Source of the DNA: a virus
IMG/VR virus record: IMGVR_UViG_3300044620_000986
Span: 1-35,188 of that record
Strand: one strand, 5' to 3'
DNA: 35,188 nt
Made by a program: the position numbers and the translations under genes. Shown here piece after piece: positions 24,455 through 31,798 of this stretch. The notes below the pieces were generated by a model that ran no database searches, was not told the DNA's origin, and saw only the letters and a list, made by a program, of their open reading frames with translations. Each line of letters opens with the position of its first letter. The stretch's first letter is position 1.

Positions 24455-24863
24455 AGGTGGCGCCCTCCTTCTCGATGCGGATGTCCTCGCCAGCCACGGC
24501 CTGACCATCCACACGAAGCTCCATGTGGCCCATCGAGCTGCGCATGTACTCGGTCGGCGGCGCCGACGGCATGCGGATCAGGTCTGGCAGGCCCTCGTTG
24601 ATGATGCTGGCTACCCGCACCCAGTTCGGACGGCTGGGCTCCAGGCCGAGCACGTTGCAGGCGGTGACGCACTGACGGGCGAGGTAGGTCGCGTCGTCAT
24701 ACTTGAAAGCGGCCGACTCCATGACGACGTACCAGGGCGCGCCGCTGCGGAAAGTCGGGACGAGGACAAGCGCCCGTTCGTCATTGACCCAGGTATAGAT
24801 CGCAGTGATGTCGCCGTGTTGGCGCGACATGAACGCTTTGCGCAGGTCTAGAGAGACACCCAT
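24447..24863 (-). CDS. Conserved-position protein between terminase and portal
   Basis: 138 aa starting MGVSLDLRKAFMSRQHGDITAIYTW. Alpha/beta, with YVVMESAAFKYDDATYLARQCVTACNVLG in the middle and a C-terminal IRIEKEGATYG. The upstream longer frame translates the repeat element and is unlikely to be coding. The portal start overlaps its end by 8 nt. No domain is recognised; its position between terminase and portal suggests a packaging or head-assembly role. A copy of the 16-bp repeat lies 35 nt before the ATG. Confidence 0.6.
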   Translation of the reverse strand: MGVSLDLRKAFMSRQHGDITAIYTWVNDERALVLVPTFRSGAPWYVVMESAAFKYDDATYLARQCVTACNVLGLEPSRPNWVRVASIINEGLPDLIRMPSAPPTEYMRSSMGHMELRVDGQAVAGEDIRIEKEGATYG

Positions 24864-24898
24864 GCGGTAGCCCCGGCACCGTTGAAACGGCGCAAGCC

Positions 24899-24914
24899 TG
24901 CCACGCTTGCCACG
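24899..24914 (-). repeat. Exact 16-bp repeat after the terminase gene
   Basis: The minus strand reads CGTGGCAAGCGTGGCA within GCAAGC-GTGGCAG-GCTTGC, a 6-bp stem with a 7-nt loop. It lies in the 76-bp gap between terminase and the 138-aa gene, 35 nt before the start. A second short stem, CCGTT-TC-AACGG, follows. Confidence 0.8.
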
Positions 24915-24939
24915 GCTCCCAGCGGGGTGCCGGCCGGCG

Positions 24940-26262
24940 TCAGACCGCCATTCCTGTGCGTCGGCGGCGGGCCAGGGCGCCCTGCGGGCTGCCGGAGCGC
25001 AGCGTGTCCTCGGCCACGATGCACAGCATTCCGAAGGCGTCTGCGGAGTGGCTGGACCAGTCGTGCTCGGGCCCCAGGCCCACGTCGCGGACCTCGTCGC
25101 GCTTCTCGTGATACCAGCCAAGGGCGTCCCGGCCGGCCTCGGTCGTGTCCTCGTTGAACCAGATAGCCGGGAACATCCGGCGCGCTGCCTCGATGCGGGC
25201 GATCGCAGCTCCCGGGCCCTGGTTGGGGACGATCTCCACCGTGTAGCCGGCCCGCAGCAAGGCGGACTCGAAGCTCACGTCGAACACCTTGTCGTGCGTC
25301 ACCCCGTCGTGGGGCAGCCAGATGTCCATGCGGTCCGGGCCGTAACCCTTCTTGCGGGCCCAGTGAAGGTGGGCCTCCAGCGGCTGGCCCTGCGTCTCAT
25401 AGTGGTCGAGCATGCGGATCTCGCGGCCGATGAACTGGGCGACCCACCACACGAAGCTGTCGGCCTTCTTGCCGGTGCCGCCGATGTCGGTGAAGGCCCG
25501 CAGGCGCATCAGCGGGTCCGGGGCGACGCGGCTGATTCGTCCTGCGGCCTTGGCGGCGGTCAGGCTCTTGGCGAAGTAGGCACCGGCGACGACGGTGGCG
25601 TAGGCGCCTTCCCAGATCCAGTCGTAGGTGTCGGGCCGCTCGGCGAGGTCACGCTGCCGCTGGCGCTCCAGGACGGCGGGGAACTTGGGGTTGTCGCGCC
25701 AGTTGATCTCCGCGACCTTGATGCGCTCGTCCTTGGTTTGGCGAAAGCGCTGGTCGGTAGCGCTGCCCTTGCGCTGCGGGTTCCAGGTGACCCAAAGCTC
25801 GGCGTTCCAGTCCTCTCCTTCCTCGCGCAGGGTGGGGGTGAGCACGGACCAGGACTTCTCGGACACGCCCTCGGCCTCGTCCACCCAGCACAGCAGGATG
25901 CGGCCCTTGGACTTGATCGAGTTGATGTTGCGTTCCAGGCCGGCGAACGTGTACTCGACGCGGCCGTCGCGCGATCGGACGTAGCTCTCGCCGATCTCGT
26001 AGTAATCCATCAGCCAGGGCTCGTCCTGGATGGCGCGCTTGATCTCCTCCAGGCTGGAATCCGCCAGGGAGTTCTGGAACTGACGAGCACACAGGATCTG
26101 CCCCGAGATGCCTGCCTTGCCGAAGATCATGCCGCGCACGGCTGTCAGCTTGGCGAATGTGCGTGTCTTGCCCGACCCGCGGCCGCCGAAGGCTCCACGG
26201 ACGTCAGCGTCCCCCTCGAATACGGGGCCTATCTTGGGCGGAATCTCGACATTGACTTGCAT
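24940..26262 (-). CDS. Large terminase subunit (TerL), PBSX-like
   Basis: 440 aa, typical length. Walker A GGRGSGKT lies at residues 26-33, and Walker B with the catalytic Glu (ILLCWVDEAE) at 122-131. WVTWNPQRKGSATDQRF fits motif III/coupling. The C-terminal nuclease domain begins FTDIGGTGKKADSFVWW (Asp259) and includes WLPHDGVTHDKVFDVSFES and the final HSADAFGML with its Asp. This is the ATP-driven DNA-packaging motor that cuts concatemers. No small terminase was recognised upstream, where it is usual. The start ATG has no clear Shine-Dalgarno. Confidence 0.95.
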   Translation of the reverse strand: MQVNVEIPPKIGPVFEGDADVRGAFGGRGSGKTRTFAKLTAVRGMIFGKAGISGQILCARQFQNSLADSSLEEIKRAIQDEPWLMDYYEIGESYVRSRDGRVEYTFAGLERNINSIKSKGRILLCWVDEAEGVSEKSWSVLTPTLREEGEDWNAELWVTWNPQRKGSATDQRFRQTKDERIKVAEINWRDNPKFPAVLERQRQRDLAERPDTYDWIWEGAYATVVAGAYFAKSLTAAKAAGRISRVAPDPLMRLRAFTDIGGTGKKADSFVWWVAQFIGREIRMLDHYETQGQPLEAHLHWARKKGYGPDRMDIWLPHDGVTHDKVFDVSFESALLRAGYTVEIVPNQGPGAAIARIEAARRMFPAIWFNEDTTEAGRDALGWYHEKRDEVRDVGLGPEHDWSSHSADAFGMLCIVAEDTLRSGSPQGALARRRRTGMAV

Positions 26263-26275
26263 GCCGTGGCGAAGG

Positions 26276-26291
26276 TGCCACGCTTGCCACG
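26276..26291 (-). repeat. Exact 16-bp repeat before the terminase
   Basis: The minus strand reads CGTGGCAAGCGTGGCA, ending 13 nt before ATG 26262. GTGGC-ACCTTC-GCCAC can fold into a hairpin immediately downstream, next to the start codon. Confidence 0.8.
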
Positions 26292-26304
26292 GCGACGGGG
26301 TATC

Positions 26305-26325
26305 GGCGGTTAGGCCCTATCCGCC
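26305..26325. repeat. Imperfect palindrome between orphan gene and terminase
   Basis: A 21-bp near-palindrome pairs GGCGG/CCGCC and TAG/CTA around a short centre with one mismatch. It lies just after the stop of the 419-aa gene (26335) and before the repeat copy. No T-run follows, so a rho-independent terminator is not clear; it could be an RNA hairpin or a binding site. Confidence 0.4.
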
Positions 26326-26334
26326 ATCACGCGG

Positions 26335-27594
26335 TTACCGCGCGGCCAGTTCGCGCTGGGTCTTGAGGTCGGCGAAGTCTTCATTGGCGGCGACCGTCTC
26401 AGCAAATGCTTCGGTGGTCAAAAGACCGGGCCGGTCGTCATCAGTATCAACCTCTTCCGGCGTGATTGGGCACGTAGTCCCTATGATGCCGTTGAGATTT
26501 GGGGCGGTGACATGGCAAGCAAAACCGCGCCACATGAACGTCCGCAGGCCTCTGACATGCGCCTTGACGATCTGGCCGTTGGCGCGCTCATGCTCCCGCA
26601 CAAAGTGGATGATTTTCTTTGCCGTACCGTCAACGGCTGCGGTTTTTTCGCGGTCGGCAAAGTAGGCTGCTGTGTGTTCTTTGGCAATCGTGAATGTGAC
26701 CCGTTTGCCTTCTCTGCGGACGCCGACAGACCAGTTTTCTGCGCGACGGTTCCACCACAACAGAAGCTGTCGGAACACGCACAGCAAAAACCGTTCGTGG
26801 CTCTGCTGATCTTGGCTTTCTTCGGCCTGGAAGGCGGTCGGCATCACCCACTGGCGGGTCTGGAAGTGTGACGCCCTGCTGCCGCGCGTCTTGTATTCGC
26901 GGGCGCGACGGTGAGTGATTGCGTGAACCATCAATCGCTTCTCACGCGGGATCACAAGGGAGCCATCGGCAGCGACAACAACCCAAGCCCACACCCAGAA
27001 CAGGCGCGGCGGGCTGTTTTTGTCGTGTTCAAGCTCAGAAAGTTGCACGCAGTATCCAAAGCGATACGCCGTGCCAGTGAATTGCTCGACGTTTTCAGGC
27101 AAGCGAGGCGCCTTGATGGCAAACGCAAACCGCGGGCAAACCTTCTCTTCGGTGTCGTATTTACGCCCCATCATCAGGCATGAGGCCATGGCCGGGAGGG
27201 CATCGCCGGGCGGCAGCGCCGGGCGGTCCGTCAGTTCAAGAAGCCACGGCGTGGGAATATAAATGCCAAGTTTGTGCAGGGCTCGAACGTCAGATCGTGG
27301 CAACCAGTTGCCTTTTATAGAAGGGATTTGAAGAGACGCAAACGACTCGTCTAGGCCGTCAAGGAGGGACGCTAGGGTTTCCGCGTCGGGTTGTGTTTGT
27401 GTCTTGCTGCGCGAGGCAGTGCGCCGAACTCTGTGGACTTTGGGGGGTGCGGCCAATGCAGCCGGCTGCGCGGACGGCTCTGCGACAACCTCATCAGGCC
27501 GGGATGGCGCAGGCGGCGAAACCTCGCGGCCAAAGATGCCGCGCAGCAACGTCATCAGCCAAGCAAGAGAAAACCGCTCAAGAACTTCGCTCAT
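26335..27594 (-). CDS. Orphan 419-aa protein of lower GC
   Basis: 419 aa; GGAAAG about 8 nt before the ATG. The N-terminus is a possible amphipathic helix (FSLAWLMTLLRGIFG), then a Pro/Ala spacer. The core (residues about 95-360) includes PRSDVRALHKLGIYIPTP, YDTEEKVCPRFAFAIKAP, LFWVWAWVVVAADGSLVIPREKR, HERFLLCVFRQLLLWWNRRAENW and VRGLRTFMWRGFACHVTAP. The tail is acidic (PEEVDTDDDRPG). No known domain is recognised. Its base composition is visibly more AT-rich than flanking genes, suggesting recent acquisition. It lies where a small terminase would be expected, between early genes and TerL, but it is too long and unlike known TerS. Possible moron, host-interaction or defence gene. Confidence 0.7.
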   Translation of the reverse strand: MSEVLERFSLAWLMTLLRGIFGREVSPPAPSRPDEVVAEPSAQPAALAAPPKVHRVRRTASRSKTQTQPDAETLASLLDGLDESFASLQIPSIKGNWLPRSDVRALHKLGIYIPTPWLLELTDRPALPPGDALPAMASCLMMGRKYDTEEKVCPRFAFAIKAPRLPENVEQFTGTAYRFGYCVQLSELEHDKNSPPRLFWVWAWVVVAADGSLVIPREKRLMVHAITHRRAREYKTRGSRASHFQTRQWVMPTAFQAEESQDQQSHERFLLCVFRQLLLWWNRRAENWSVGVRREGKRVTFTIAKEHTAAYFADREKTAAVDGTAKKIIHFVREHERANGQIVKAHVRGLRTFMWRGFACHVTAPNLNGIIGTTCPITPEEVDTDDDRPGLLTTEAFAETVAANEDFADLKTQRELAAR

Positions 27595-27635
27595 GATTTT
27601 TCTTTCCGGCGCCAGTGACGCCTAACACTACCCTT

Positions 27636-27661
27636 GAGGCAAGCCGCTTAGCTGCTCAAGC
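27636..27661. repeat. Stem-forming repeat before the 419-aa gene
   Basis: CTTGAG and CTCAAG form a 6-bp inverted repeat separated by about 16 nt, with a further short AGC/GCT pair inside. It lies directly after the DUF4224-like gene's stop codon and before the orphan gene. No T-run is seen, so a pause or boundary hairpin is possible. Confidence 0.4.
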
Positions 27662-27885
27662 TACGCCGGCCTAGCTCGAACGCTGGCCAGCACGCGGGGG
27701 GACCACGTGGGCCGCGCCTGCGCTGCTGTCGCGGCGCCGGTCAGAGCGGCCCGCACAACGACGGGACGGCCAACCGCGCTCACGTAGAAGGGGATGCCCT
27801 GCTGGCGCAGGGCCTCGATCTGGTGGGCCTTGCGCTTGCGGCCGGTCAGGGCCACAAGCTCATCGGCCGAAAGGAACGTGCTCAT
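27661..27885 (-). CDS. DUF4224-like small protein
   Basis: 74 aa starting MSTFLSADELVALTGRKRK at 27885, where ATG overlaps the SSB stop as ATGA. The N-terminal LSADELVALTGRKRKAHQIEALRQQGIPFYV is the pattern of DUF4224 proteins, small phage proteins that may bind DNA through a helix-turn-helix-like fold (ELVALTGRKR-QIEALR). The C-terminus is basic. It ends the early operon. Function in the family is unproven. Confidence 0.7.
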   Translation of the reverse strand: MSTFLSADELVALTGRKRKAHQIEALRQQGIPFYVSAVGRPVVVRAALTGAATAAQARPTWSPRVLASVRARPA

Positions 27886-28241
27886 GCGCGCCTCGGTCGA
27901 TTGAGGCCGGTCATCATCGGGTCGGCGATGACATCGACGCGGCCCAGGCGGCCCACCAGCTTGTGGCCGGTGCCGCCCGAGGCGTTGGTGTAGGCCTCGA
28001 CGTGGACCTCCTCGATCACTGCAAAGATCAGGGAGTGTGCGACCAGCCTGGGGGCCAGTTTGGTCGCGCGCGATCCCCATAAACCGGCCTCCACCCACTG
28101 CGTCGGACGGTGCCCCTCCGGCTGCCGGCCCCCGTAGGCGTAGGTCAGCTGCAGGGTCACCACGGGGTCGCCAGTGGCAAGCTCGCGGATCTCCGCGTCC
28201 TGCTGGACCTTGAACACGCCAGTCAGGGTAGCTGCGGTCAT
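27882..28241 (-). CDS. Single-stranded DNA-binding protein
   Basis: 119 aa; ATG overlaps the upstream stop as ATGA. It has the OB-fold order of short phage SSBs: LTGVFKVQQDAEIRELATGDPVVTL, then TQWVEAGLWGSRATKLAPRL (as in SSB WHRVVLFG-KLAE), EVHVEAY and GHKLVGRLGRVDVIAD. The acidic C-terminal tip of cellular SSBs is absent; the end is basic. It would coat ssDNA during recombination with RecT and YqaJ encoded upstream in the same operon. Confidence 0.75.
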   Translation of the reverse strand: MTAATLTGVFKVQQDAEIRELATGDPVVTLQLTYAYGGRQPEGHRPTQWVEAGLWGSRATKLAPRLVAHSLIFAVIEEVHVEAYTNASGGTGHKLVGRLGRVDVIADPMMTGLNRPRRA

Positions 28242-28501
28242 GCTGCCTCGGACTGAACCGAGAAGAGGTGAGGCGCCTCCGGCTCGTCGTCGCGCTGCGA
28301 GGCGTCCTCGATGCGCGCCGGCTCGGCTGCGGTCAGTAGGGCCACCAGTTGGTCCTGGCTGGCCACGTCAACCGCGATGGTGTCGCGGGCCGCGTGGTTG
28401 CGCGCCTGGGCGGCAGTCGAGGCGCGGATCAGGCGCTCAGTGCCCGTGTCGGTGTGCCGCACGAGGTAGATGCGGCGGGGGGTCTTGGGTGTGGTTGTCA
28501 T
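28238..28501 (-). CDS. Small phage protein, unknown family
   Basis: 87 aa. It resembles a group of small proteins with (K)RYLV-T-GTERLI(R/Q)A-AAQA-NHAARDTIAV-VASQ-LV patterns that sit next to recombination genes in Burkholderiales phages. A short beta-helix unit (RIYLVRHTDTGTERLIRASTAAQARNHAARDTI) is followed by an acidic tail. The gene overlaps its downstream neighbour (SSB) as ATGA. No function is known. Confidence 0.6.
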   Translation of the reverse strand: MTTTPKTPRRIYLVRHTDTGTERLIRASTAAQARNHAARDTIAVDVASQDQLVALLTAAEPARIEDASQRDDEPEAPHLFSVQSEAA

Positions 28502-28523
28502 GGTTGTGCTTTCAGTTGATGCG

Positions 28524-28949
28524 TCAGAACGATTTGCCGCCCTCGGCCTTGCGGCTTGCCGGCTTGTGGTCGGCCCTGGATTGGTTGAACAGCAGCTTTT
28601 CGGCGATGGCCCCGGGCAGGTCCAGGCGCAGGCCGCCAGCCATGTCGAAGCACCGGATCACGGCGTCGGCGAGCTCGACCTCGAGCATGGGCCTGTGGGT
28701 CAGCTTGTCGTCCATGAGTCCCTTGCGGGCCCCCTCCATCGCTTCGCTGATCTCGGAGTGAACGAGGCACAGCAATTCGCCGATGTTGCGAGGCGACTTG
28801 TTGGTCATCGAGGCGCCATAACTGCACGTCAGGTCGGCGCCAGTGGCGAGATCCGTCCACCAGCCGCTGCTACGGGCCAGCCCGTGACACTGCTCCTGGA
28901 TGATCTCGGCGGACCGCTCGATAGCGGCGATGTCGAGGCGAAAGGTCAT
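28524..28949 (-). CDS. MazG-like NTP pyrophosphohydrolase
   Basis: 141 aa; ATGA overlap with the Gp49-like gene upstream. It has the all-alpha NTP-PPase pattern: ELLCLVHSEISEAMEGARKG (residues about 57-77) provides the first metal-binding acidic pair, and VELADAVIRCFDMAGGLRLDL (about 91-112) the ExxD of helix three. FNQSRADHKP resembles the C-terminal part of the family. Such enzymes hydrolyse NTPs or dNTPs to the monophosphate. In phages they may shift nucleotide pools or interfere with ppGpp or nucleotide alarms. The substrate here is unknown. Confidence 0.75.
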   Translation of the reverse strand: MTFRLDIAAIERSAEIIQEQCHGLARSSGWWTDLATGADLTCSYGASMTNKSPRNIGELLCLVHSEISEAMEGARKGLMDDKLTHRPMLEVELADAVIRCFDMAGGLRLDLPGAIAEKLLFNQSRADHKPASRKAEGGKSF

Positions 28950-29302
28950 GCAACCCCCGACAGCTTGGTGCGCAGCTCGTAGCCCATCAGGGGCCAGACC
29001 TTGTTGACCGCGTTGGCCCTGGCGATCTTGCGGCCGACCTCGGCGTCAAAGTTCTCCGGACTGGCGCAGGCCGACTCACCGGTTACGGTGAAGCCGTTGC
29101 GTAGCACGAGGACGCAGAAGGTCAGGAGGGACAGGAAGCCTTTGTCGTTGGCGTCGTGGATGCGGTAACCCGCACCGGCCACGCCCTGGGAGGCCGTGAA
29201 GTAGTGCTCGCTGGCGATGTTGGCCTCGATGTCGGCCGGCGTGATGCGCGGCGCGGTCAGGCCCTTGGCCTGGATCTCGGCCTCAATGGCTTGGTTATTC
29301 AT
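28946..29302 (-). CDS. Gp49-like phage protein
   Basis: 118 aa with AGGAG 8 nt before the ATG. The C-terminal half GFTVTGESACASPENFDAEVGRKIARANAVNKVWPLMGYELR is a close match in pattern to the Gp49/Phage_gp49_66 family, found beside recombination genes. The N-terminal part contains LTAPRITPADIEANI and HDANDKGFLSLLTFCVLVLRNG. Family function is unknown, with a replication or recombination accessory role suggested by location. It overlaps the MazG-like gene start by 4 nt. Confidence 0.75.
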   Translation of the reverse strand: MNNQAIEAEIQAKGLTAPRITPADIEANIASEHYFTASQGVAGAGYRIHDANDKGFLSLLTFCVLVLRNGFTVTGESACASPENFDAEVGRKIARANAVNKVWPLMGYELRTKLSGVA

Positions 29303-29334
29303 GCAGGGGACTCCTTGATGATGCTGGAGTGAAT

Positions 29335-29353
29335 GCGGGGCTACGCGCCCCGC
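29335..29353 (-). terminator. GC-rich stem-loop between recT and gp49-like gene
   Basis: Perfect 7-bp stem GCGGGGC/GCCCCGC with a 5-nt loop on the minus strand, starting 10 nt after the recT stop. No T-run follows, so termination may be partial or rho-dependent, or the stem may protect the recT 3' end. Confidence 0.45.
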
Positions 29354-29362
29354 GGGCGGGCA

Positions 29363-30202
29363 TTACTTGCCGGTGGGGACTGGTGTGTCGATTTGCGGCG
29401 GCAGGTCGGGCGGCGCCTCGGGGTTGATCTCGCCCGTCTCCGCGTCGATGGTCAGCGGGTTGTCCTGCGGCAGGTCGATGTCCACGCGCTCGTCCTGCTC
29501 GACGGCGCCCGCAAGCTCGATGCTCACGGGCAGGTACTTGAACAGGCGCCGGATGACGGTCTTCTTGGCCATCTCCTCGAAGTGGTCCACCCAGGGCCCG
29601 GACTGCCCGGCGCGGCTCTTGGAGCGCACGCGCTCGATCTCGGCGCGGCTCATGACCTCGAACTGGGTGCCGCCGTCCTTCAGCTTGGCCACGGCATAGA
29701 CGAAGCGCAGCGGGCCGCGATCGTCGGCGTCCCAGGCCGGCTCGTGCGTGAGGTCCGGGTTCAGGCCCAGGGCCACGTGGAACTTGTCGGCCGCATAGAC
29801 GGCCCGGGCCTCCAGGCTCAGGATCTGGCCCGAGCGGCGGGCGAGGTCGATCATGCCCCGGTAGCCGACGATGAACTGAACCTCTGTGATCTGCTTCTTG
29901 CGGTTCTCGAAGGGCAGCAGGTAGGCGTGGCCCAGCGCGCTTCCGGGCTCCAGGCCCAGTTGCGCGCACTGCATGATGGCGCCCAGGAACGAGGCCTGAT
30001 CGCAGCGGCCCAGGGCCGGGGTCTTGCGGACCTCGGTCAGGGCGATGCGGGCCAGCCGGTCGGCGGTCATGTGCTTGGGCAGGGCCAGGGCCATCTGCGC
30101 CTTGATGGTGGGATCGGTCAGCAGGCCGGCGATGGTGGTCGGCCGCTTTGCGGCCTCGGTCACCTTGCCGGTGACTGCGGCCTTGAGGGCGGTAGTGCTC
30201 AT
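29363..30202 (-). CDS. recT: RecT single-strand annealing protein
   Basis: 279 aa with AGGA 9 nt before the ATG. Core family pattern: HMTADRLARIALTEVRKTP (residues about 44-62), FLGAIMQCAQLGLEPGSALGHAYLLPF, VQFIVGYRGMIDLARRSGQI, then KFHVALGLNPDLTHEP and YAVAKLKDGGTQFEVMSRAEIERVR, with PWVDHFEEMAKKTVIRRLFKYLP near 200-225. The C-terminal tail is Pro/Asp-rich. RecT anneals complementary ssDNA and works with a 5' exonuclease, here the upstream YqaJ; SSB and Gp49-like are in the same operon. Confidence 0.92.
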   Translation of the reverse strand: MSTTALKAAVTGKVTEAAKRPTTIAGLLTDPTIKAQMALALPKHMTADRLARIALTEVRKTPALGRCDQASFLGAIMQCAQLGLEPGSALGHAYLLPFENRKKQITEVQFIVGYRGMIDLARRSGQILSLEARAVYAADKFHVALGLNPDLTHEPAWDADDRGPLRFVYAVAKLKDGGTQFEVMSRAEIERVRSKSRAGQSGPWVDHFEEMAKKTVIRRLFKYLPVSIELAGAVEQDERVDIDLPQDNPLTIDAETGEINPEAPPDLPPQIDTPVPTGK

Positions 30203-30205
30203 GGA

Positions 30206-31171
30206 TCAGAGTCCTTCTGTGGAAAACGACTTCAGGGCGAAAACCCGCTTGTCCCACTTGCGTTGGAACTCACGGGCCAGCTTGGGGTGCGCCTCTTTCA
30301 GCGCCGTCTCGTCAAGCCACGATCCGCTGCGCTGCTTCCATGTCACCGCCTCTTTACCGTTGGGCATGACGATGCTGGTGCAGTCGCGCATGGCGCGCTT
30401 GACGGCGAACTCCAACACCTCGGCCTCGGCCTCGCGGGCCTTGATCTCGGCGTTGATCGCTCGCATGCGCATCACTTGCTCGGCCAGCGTCTCGTCGGCC
30501 AGCAAGGGATGGGCATCGGGGTTGTCCTTGTCGAAGAGCTTGGAGAGGTCTTCGAGCGTGGTCGGATCGGGGGCGATGCCGGCCAGGACGTGATCGGTCC
30601 AGAAAGACACGGCCCGCGCGCGCAGGCCGGCGATGGTTTCGTTGTCGGCGTCCACTGGGTACACGCGCAGCTCGTCGGCGCCGAAGAGCGCTGCCAGCAT
30701 CGCGTGGCGCCTGCGGGTGACGCCCAGGCCGTGCATGACCTGGGCGGTGTAGTGCACGGGCAGGGTGTCGCTGCCGGACTCGCCCCACTCGCGCAGCCGA
30801 AAGGGGTGGACCGTCTTCAGTTCGACGTTGGTGATCTCCTCGGCGCCGTCCAGGCGGATCTCGAAGTCGATCTCGGCGGCCAGGAAGGGGTGCTCGTCGT
30901 CGCGGTAGCGGCGGTTGCTGGCCACGATGTCCACCCTGCGGCCCTGGGCCTCCAGGCTTTCGACGAGCATCTCGGCCACGGCGCCCTCCCAGCGGATGCC
31001 GCGGGTGAATACCTGCTTGCGCGCGCCCTCCACGCGGGGCGTGGTCTTGTCGCGCCACAAGTCCAGCGGCGTCTTCCAGGGGGACAGGCCCAGCACGGCG
31101 GCGATGTCGCTGCCGCCCAGCAGCTTGCTGCGGTCGTGGGTTTCGGGGGTGATGACGGACAGGTCGGTCAC
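30206..31171 (-). CDS. YqaJ-family exonuclease (RecE/lambda Exo type)
   Basis: 321 aa from a GTG start that overlaps the Cys-rich gene stop as GTGA. It has the YqaJ pattern: GGSDIAAVLGLSPWKTPLDLW (SDIAAVLG at 21-28), RGIRWEGAVAEML with Glu62, LAAEIDFEI with Asp102, VELKTV with Glu117 and Lys119, and PVHYTAQVMHGL with Gln144. These acidic and Lys residues form the metal-dependent nuclease core. The C-terminal half carries a helical region and ends near VFALKSFSTEGL. It resects 5' ends to give ssDNA for RecT, encoded 3 nt downstream. Confidence 0.9.
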   Translation of the reverse strand: MTDLSVITPETHDRSKLLGGSDIAAVLGLSPWKTPLDLWRDKTTPRVEGARKQVFTRGIRWEGAVAEMLVESLEAQGRRVDIVASNRRYRDDEHPFLAAEIDFEIRLDGAEEITNVELKTVHPFRLREWGESGSDTLPVHYTAQVMHGLGVTRRRHAMLAALFGADELRVYPVDADNETIAGLRARAVSFWTDHVLAGIAPDPTTLEDLSKLFDKDNPDAHPLLADETLAEQVMRMRAINAEIKAREAEAEVLEFAVKRAMRDCTSIVMPNGKEAVTWKQRSGSWLDETALKEAHPKLAREFQRKWDKRVFALKSFSTEGL

Positions 31172-31455
31172 TTGCGGACTCCGGTGGTGGTGGGGAATAG
31201 GAAACTGCCGCTGCGCGAGGGGCAGTTGTCGATCAGGCTGTCCTCGCAGCAGGCCGAGACGGTGCGGATGTCGCGGTGGACACCCTTGCAGCCCCAGTAT
31301 TCGTAGGCGCCGATGCCGAAGTCAGCGGTGATCGAATCAGCCGGCATCCCGCAGCCTGCGCAAAGGTCTTGGGGCGTACAGGAATCGGCCGGGCACTTCC
31401 CGCCGCTGGCCCGGTGCGGGAACCGGTAGGCGGCGCAGTGGCACAGCGCCCTCAC
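31168..31455 (-). CDS. Cys-rich small protein
   Basis: 95 aa from GTG 31455, which overlaps the upstream stop as GTGA; YqaJ's GTG overlaps its end. It has ten or more Cys in clusters: LCHCAAYRF, KCPADSCTPQDLCAGCGMPAD, YWGCKG, SACCEDSLIDNC. The first set could hold a zinc ion. No family is recognised. Its place at the head of the recombination genes suggests a regulatory or accessory role. Confidence 0.6.
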   Translation of the reverse strand: MRALCHCAAYRFPHRASGGKCPADSCTPQDLCAGCGMPADSITADFGIGAYEYWGCKGVHRDIRTVSACCEDSLIDNCPSRSGSFLFPTTTGVRK

Positions 31456-31766
31456 TTGTCGGCCCCGCCGTCGAGTCCGCCCATCTCCTGCCAGCGGCTG
31501 ACCTTCTCCGGCGAGCCCCAGCAGTGCGCGGGCGCCTCGTTGTAGAACCAGCCCACGATGGCCGGCAGGGCCTGCAGGGCCTCGTCGTCGGCGCGGCCGA
31601 TCGCATCGCGCAGGTTGTTGCGCAGGACCGCGTTGAGGAACGATCCGGTGGGCTGGCCGGACTGGATGTGGGCGTCGATGCCGTAGACCAGATGCCCGGG
31701 GATGACGCGGCCTCTGACCGCATAGCCGGCGCACGAAGGTGCGCGGGCCGTTGTCTGCATGTCCAT
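31452..31766 (-). CDS. First gene of the recombination operon, unknown
   Basis: 104 aa with GGAG 6 nt before the ATG. Pattern: VRGRVIPGHLVYGIDAHIQSGQPTGSFLNAVLRNNLRDAIGRADDEALQALPAIVGWFYNEAPAHCWGSPEKV. The LPAIVGWFYNEAPAHCWGSP section recurs in small phage proteins of Burkholderiales with no function assigned. It stands directly behind a strong promoter with two operators, so it is likely to be expressed early. A leader palindrome lies at the predicted transcript start. Confidence 0.65.
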   Translation of the reverse strand: MDMQTTARAPSCAGYAVRGRVIPGHLVYGIDAHIQSGQPTGSFLNAVLRNNLRDAIGRADDEALQALPAIVGWFYNEAPAHCWGSPEKVSRWQEMGGLDGGADK

Positions 31767-31783
31767 GGCTGACTCCGTGATGT

Positions 31784-31798
31784 AGTGGAGCCTCCACT
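31784..31798. repeat. Palindrome at the early transcript start
   Basis: AGTGGAG and CTCCACT flank a single base, a 15-bp palindrome overlapping the -10 end and the predicted start of transcription for the gene at 31766. It may form a 5' hairpin or bind a protein. Confidence 0.55.

Noticed and set aside
24455-24514. 20-residue longer portal start
   Set aside because: No ribosome site there, while ATG 24454 has AAGGAGG at 9 nt and the usual small overlap with the upstream gene.
22925-24601. 558-codon plus-strand frame opposite the portal
   Set aside because: Shadow of the portal gene in a GC-rich region, low complexity (Val/Gly/His).
29333-31306. 657-codon plus-strand frame opposite recT and yqaJ
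   Set aside because: Antisense to two clearly recognised genes; no motif or ribosome site.
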